Part shown: positions 59,901 to 64,000 of the stretch, one piece after another | How positions within the stretch are numbered: position 1 is the first letter of the stretch | Layout: every line of letters begins with the position of its first letter | From: Brachycybe producta | Lineage: Eukaryota; Arthropoda; Diplopoda; Playtdesmida; Andrognathidae | Assembly: GCA_036925085.1 (NCBI GenBank) | Contig: JAUPFP010000008.1 | Span: 7,130,777-7,194,776, forward strand | DNA length: 64,000 nucleotides | Direction of reading: 5' to 3' | Notes under the pieces: model-generated | The model's input: only the letters and a program-made list of their open reading frames with translations | Told to the model about the DNA's origin: nothing | The model's database searches: none | Program-made: the position numbers and the translations under genes

Positions 59901-62823
59901 ATTCAAATATACTAAAAATAGTGATACAGGCTAATCCTAAACATAACATCATGACTGGTACGCTAACGCAGTAACGAAAGACGTTGCGTTTCCAGTTCGG
60001 ATAAGTTGGTTCCAGGAGGCCTGTTATTGGACTTTTTACGTACGGACCCTACAAAATACAAGCATTTAAAAGGGAACTGTTGCAATTAGTTTAGTTAGAG
60101 CTGGTATTTCTACTCTGAAAAGGGGTCGTGGTTCCTGAAGGAGTTCACTGGAACGGTCCAGTGTGCCCCAACGATAAGCCAGTTCGGCCTGTCGTCTCTT
60201 CCATGACTCGAGGTAAAGAGTTGTCCAGATGACATTGAAGAAAGCGAACAGGACAAAACAGATGTCCTCTGCAGCCTATTTGTATTTCAATTTTATTACG
60301 AATGCGCGTTCATTTTAACAGCCTATTTTTGTTCGCTTGTAAGTTGTACCTGATTTTCGTAGAAACAAATCCAGAGTATGAATCCAAAAACTGCAGGAAT
60401 TGTTAGAGCCGTGGTGTAATGTCCAAGCCAAGCGAAATACATTGCTATTTTTACTCCGTAGTAGTCGCAAATTGTATCTAAAAATGGACTTTCACTTCAC
60501 GAAACTCGTATTCTGCAAATTTGTAAAAATCTTACCCAACGGTTGTGGCTTTAAAAATGCCTGTACCCAGATTTGTCTTAAATATTGGAGACAGTCGTTA
60601 TTGTGCAGTGGAAACACTTGAGAAATGATTCCTTCGGACAAACACTTTGGAACTAAAAGATAACGAGTACGAAATAAATAAATCGAGTTTTTTCATACAG
60701 CGTTCGTGGCTCGTGTTCGGCACATACTGACCTATGGCTTGTCCGTCTACAAATTTAACGCCGTTAAGTTCCTCTTCTTCAGTTGCTCGTAGGCTGTAGA
60801 GCATGTTTAGGACAATACTTTGTCGTTCTTGACTGCTGAGGAATGTGTCGAGGTCTGCGATTCCTTCGTAGCGATGAGCTCGTTCGAAAATGAATTCTTG
60901 GAGTCCACCACCGTACTCTGCTTCTAGTCTTTTGCGAATTCTCAAAGATTCTGCCTCTCTCAGTATCCTATGTAAACACATTTTTAATAATTTTTGTTAA
61001 TTTTTTTTTTTAGAAAGTCGTGTGTTTTTTCATGTGTTTTTTTATTTTTAGATTGCCTGTCGTAAGTTGAAGTAATGTAAAGTCCGAAAACATCAGTCAT
61101 TTTTAGTTTTCTCAAGTGAACTTCAAGATCCGGTAATCTGGTTCTAAGTCTCGTTAGAATCCACATGACAGTGTACTCATTTGTGTTCGGTGGGAATGTT
61201 ACGACAATATCACAGTTTTTGCTTGGTGTCGTGTGAAGCCAAAAATCGGTTGATTTTAATATTTCAGCTGCTGATGAGAAGCGCTTCTTTAACATTCGGC
61301 TTGCTGAAAATACATTTTAAATTATTAATATTGTTACTGTTGGCATTCAATTTAATAAATGAAAGGAAAAGGATTAAATAAAAATGCTAAGTCATCAATC
61401 CATTGATGGACATTAACAAAAACGGATACATCAACTTGAATATTTAATAAGGTTGACAACCTCTTTTTTGTTGTTACATCTTATTTATCGATTTATAATT
61501 TAGAGTAAAACATTTGAAGAAAAAAAAACAAAACAAATTAAAGTAATAACATCATCACTATAAATATTTAACATGCATTTTACAATTATATCAAATATAA
61601 GAAGAAAATAATTACTCAATATTTGATCCATTTCTTTTGAATTATTTTAGTCACATTACAAGGTTTTCTTTTTTTTAAAACACGATTTATGAACACACCT
61701 TAGTATTTTTTTTTTCTTTCTTATGTTAGATACTCTCAAAATAACAACAATGTATTATTATTGTTACATACACACCCCTGGAAGTTCACTTTTGAAGGTT
61801 GTTTTTTAAGTTTTTTTTTTCTTTCTTCCTCTTCAAAATCGGAAATCGTAAAAAAAAGAAAATTTAAATAGTCATAGAAGAAATTTCCTCCCACGTTAGA
61901 AAATAATTTCTAATTAAAAACACTTCAAAAGAAGATATTTAACTTATTTTACAACTCAGTTTTCATTCATATACATTAGATATGTTGTTTTGTGTTTTTC
62001 TTATGTAACTTGAAATATTTCATCACATTGGATTTGTTCCCAAACGGAGAATTTTAAAAATAGAAGAAACAGGAACTTCTTTTCCTCCTCCTCCTCCTCC
62101 TGTATTTCATTTTGTTTTATTTTACATAAACATTTATTATTTTTACTAAAGGGAAAAACTTCATTATTTTCTTCTATTCCTTCTTATTCTAAATCGATCA
62201 CAATCAATTTGATTGCATTTCAGCATTGATTGTGTTTTAAAATTAGATGATATGGATAAGATGAATTAAAAATGCTAAGACTCACCACGATTAAGAAAAA
62301 AAATTGAAACTTAAGGTTCGTTCTTTGAACCCTTTGAAAAGAGTTTCCTAAAACATGATTTTTTTTTTCTCTACAATATGTTGGAGAACCCTATTCAGAA
62401 GATTTAAGTTGGAGGTCAAGTGCCAAGTTTTCTTCTTGATTATGGAATGAAGGAGGAATATACTTGCCTCACCTTAAGAAGAAACATGTGACGTCAGAAG
62501 GGTTAAAGAAAAACTTAGGATTTTGTGTCATTCTTTCTGATTAAAAAGGAGGTAATAACAAAAGAATGCAAGAGAACCGTTTTGTTTAAACTGTTGATAA
62601 CGTTTGATATCATCCATTTTTCTATCAGACTGAATGACACAATTCTTAATTTGTTGTCAACCCTTCTGACGTCATAATCTCTCTTCTTACGTTTGAAACA
62701 AAATATAGATTGGATTTTACCTGCAAATACAGGCAATCTCAGTCTTCCTGGACTTCTGCCAGTTGTTGTTGTAGCAACGTTGTTCATCATTGGTGATGAA
62801 GATTTTCGTTTCGATGACAACAT
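56994..62823 (-). CDS. ANO8: Anoctamin-8-like TMEM16 protein
   Basis: TMEM16 family; ANO8 in mammals tethers ER and plasma membrane and has been tied to scrambling. Fourteen exons give 898 residues (human ANO8 1232): 62721-62823, 61057-61303, 60732-60967, 60536-60652, 60350-60477, 60114-60275, 59896-60048, 59453-59588, 59176-59231, 59029-59103, 58705-58953, 58303-58632, 57665-57775, 56994-57587. ANO8-type matches are SSQERQSI, ICDYYGVKIAMYFAWLG, FFNVIWTTLYLE.WKRR, MENYRLE.AYE, LLATLLITRQ, and the TM6-8 block QFGY.MLFSSAFPMAA then NNLIEIRSDAFKL with the conserved Glu/Asp, QRPFG.RV, and the C-terminal AIPDVPAWVA. The acidic spacer before YEGTFEDY is much shorter than in human. Introns 2 and 8 have GC donors; intron 11 is 72 bp and stop-free. 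An acceptor-like TATTATAG lies 3 bases before the ATG, so a 5' UTR intron is likely. Confidence 0.93.
58633..58704 (-). other. ANO8: 72 bp stop-free intron of ANO8
   Basis: Donor GTGAGA after AGCGGAATGTTTCCA, acceptor CTATTTCAG before TACGAAGGC. It is 3n long with no stop in frame. Removing it gives AELESGMFP-YEGTFEDY, which has exactly the same length as the human segment. Confidence 0.75.
59232..59452 (-). other. ANO8: GC-AG intron of ANO8 (intron 8) with a MITE inside
   Basis: Exon 8 ends ATGG and the intron starts GCAAGA. An in-frame stop follows within a few codons and no GT donor precedes it. The acceptor ATTATAG leads to AAAACTATCG, restoring NNMENYRLE as in ANO8. The intron houses the element at 59284-59401. 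Confidence 0.75.
59284..59401. mobile_element. MITE, GGGTTC-hairpin family, clear copy
   Basis: Terminal AAACTTGGCACTT (59284-59296) is exactly inverted as AAGTGCCAAGTTT (59389-59401). Inside is AACCCTCTGAACAGGGTT, a small palindrome. Related copies or fragments lie at 22170-22360, 30535-30580, 41021-41210, 43935-44100 and 62305-62440. Confidence 0.75.
60968..61056 (-). other. ANO8: GC-AG intron of ANO8 (intron 2)
   Basis: Exon 2 ends GACAG and the intron begins GCAATC. There is no GT anywhere between this point and the in-frame stop about 60 bases later. The acceptor TTTACATAG leads into GATACTGAGAG and keeps the frame. Confidence 0.7.
62305..62440. mobile_element. MITE fragment, GGGTTC-hairpin family
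   Basis: Contains TTTGAACCCTTTGAAAAGAG, AGAACCCTATTCAGAAG and GTCAAGTGCCAAGTTTTC in family order. It lies in ANO8 intron 1. Confidence 0.55.
62473..62690. mobile_element. MITE with CRE-containing terminal repeats, copy B
   Basis: Left TTAAGAAGAAACATGTGACG then TCAGAAGGGTT (from 62473); right GTCAACCCTTCTGACGTCAT then AATCTCTCTTCTTAC (62656-62690). Both arms keep TGACGTCA. Ends and part of the interior (CAGA..GAATGACACAATT) match copy A at 37014-37213. It lies in ANO8 intron 1. Confidence 0.8.
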
Positions 62824-64000
62824 TTTCTATAATACAATTAGTTTTTTTTTTTTTTCCTTGTGTTATTTTTGTTGGCAAGTGAATGTGGTTTTTTTTTTCT
62901 CTCCTTCGTTCTTTCGTCTGTTTGAATGAAATAGATAGAAAGAGAGATCAGTGACTTTAAAGTATGAAATCGATATATATCTAGCTGAATATGATGCGTA
63001 TGTTAGTGTATTTTGTTTGTTTTTCTCATCTTCTTTTTACCCCTTTTTTTTCTTATTTCTTCTCCACTTGCATCATTCTGGTTGTCGATTGATCGCTTCA
63101 AAATTGAAATCTAATAAAAGATAAAAATTCTTGGACGGATTTTGTTTAAAAAAAAATTGTTTCACAACATGCTTTTTTTTTGTTTAAAAAAATGTGTATG
63201 CATCTAATCCAGGATTTTTTTTTTTGTTCGTTAGCTTTTTGCTTTTTGTTCTTGTTGGTCGAATGTACTGTATAGCGACTTAATACAGTAATATAATACT
63301 GATGTTACAGTTGCATCGTCGTGATGAACATCCTAGAAGGTTGCTATGGAATCTAAAATGTGATGATGTCAGTCAGAGTTGATCGTGTTTGGGCGTGGTC
63401 TCTCTCATTGGGATACTAAAGTAAACTGAAAAACTAGGACCCACATCAATCACCCCTCCCCCCTTTTTATTTTAATCTATTCTATGAGAACTACAACGTA
63501 TTAGGAGAGCCTGGGAAGGGGAAGGTGGGCTAATGTTAAGCCTCATCACCTGATGAAGATTGAAAACACGGTTGCATGTGTCTCCCCTTCATATGTTGTT
63601 ATTTTCTCTCTCATCCATATTTTATTAATTTCATAAATTATGTAAGATGAAGTTAGATTTGCCTGTTGAATGGCAATCACTACAAGCATCCATGCAATGC
63701 GCATGTTCGCCCTCTATTTATTATACACTTCATATAATTTCTTATTATTTTGGGAAAATAATTTTTAAAAATAACGTACAAAATAACAAAATTTGGAGCA
63801 TTTTAGCTATTAATCAGCATAAAAATGTTTTTTTTTTCGGTTATTAAATTATAAATATATATATTATATTCTCCTATGTTTATGAGATCTTAGCCCGGAT
63901 GTGGTTTAAAGGGGTTAGATGTGTTTTTTTTTTTCGGTATGTTACTCGTAACATATGTTATTTTAAAGTAAAATGTATATTGATGTTAGAAATTATTACA
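62824..64000. promoter_or_regulatory. Upstream region of ANO8
   Basis: No exon is recognised. The stretch holds long T and pyrimidine runs and must contain the ANO8 leader and promoter. An acceptor-like TATTATAG (minus strand) next to the start codon hints that the first exon is non-coding and lies further right. Confidence 0.4.

Overview
This is a stretch of animal (metazoan) nuclear chromosome. It is AT-rich, with eight spliced protein-coding genes, spliceosomal introns that are often only 56-85 bp, one U12-type AT-AC intron, AATAAA polyadenylation signals, and long non-coding spacers full of short inverted-repeat elements. The gene set (CRTC, ANO8, YTHDC2, PMVK, a receptor tyrosine phosphatase) is animal-specific in combination. 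The compact introns and non-vertebrate divergence suggest an invertebrate, but the phylum cannot be fixed from the sequence. There is no bacterial operon, CRISPR array, virus or plasmid.

Layout: 1-9389 is non-coding and holds a MITE-like hairpin and a ~190 bp tandem repeat. NDUFS4 (+, 9390-10307) faces YTHDC2 (-, 11271-18093, 25 exons) tail to tail. YTHDC2 and PMVK (+, 18622-20931) diverge from a ~0.5 kb region carrying three TGACGTCA sites and two CACGTG boxes. 20971-28200 is non-coding. A receptor-type tyrosine phosphatase follows (+, 28201-33175, 5' end not found), with a mucin-like repeat ectodomain. CRTC (+, 35440-47285, 12 exons) has long repeat-filled introns. Ubiquilin (-, 51534-54873) and RPL17 (+, 55694-56673) form a second divergent pair. 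RPL17 is tail to tail with ANO8 (-, 56994-62823, 14 exons). 62824-64000 is upstream of ANO8.

The genes do unrelated cell jobs: respiratory complex I, m6A reading with a helicase, mevalonate pathway, tyrosine dephosphorylation, cAMP/CREB co-activation, proteasome shuttling, ribosome, and lipid scrambling or membrane contact. I see no shared pathway. All exon joins were worked out by eye from splice consensus, reading phase and remembered family sequence; frames close exactly in all eight, and no transcript was available.

The most interesting signals are: the textbook U12 AT-AC intron in CRTC; a receptor phosphatase whose WPD loop reads WPP; a MITE family whose terminal repeats carry a perfect CRE (one copy inside CRTC, the gene for a CREB co-activator); a 526 bp element with an 8 bp target duplication and a (CCTAACCTAACCAAT)n core; three GC-AG introns; and an upstream ORF that ends on the YTHDC2 start codon. 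No wholly new biological system was found.
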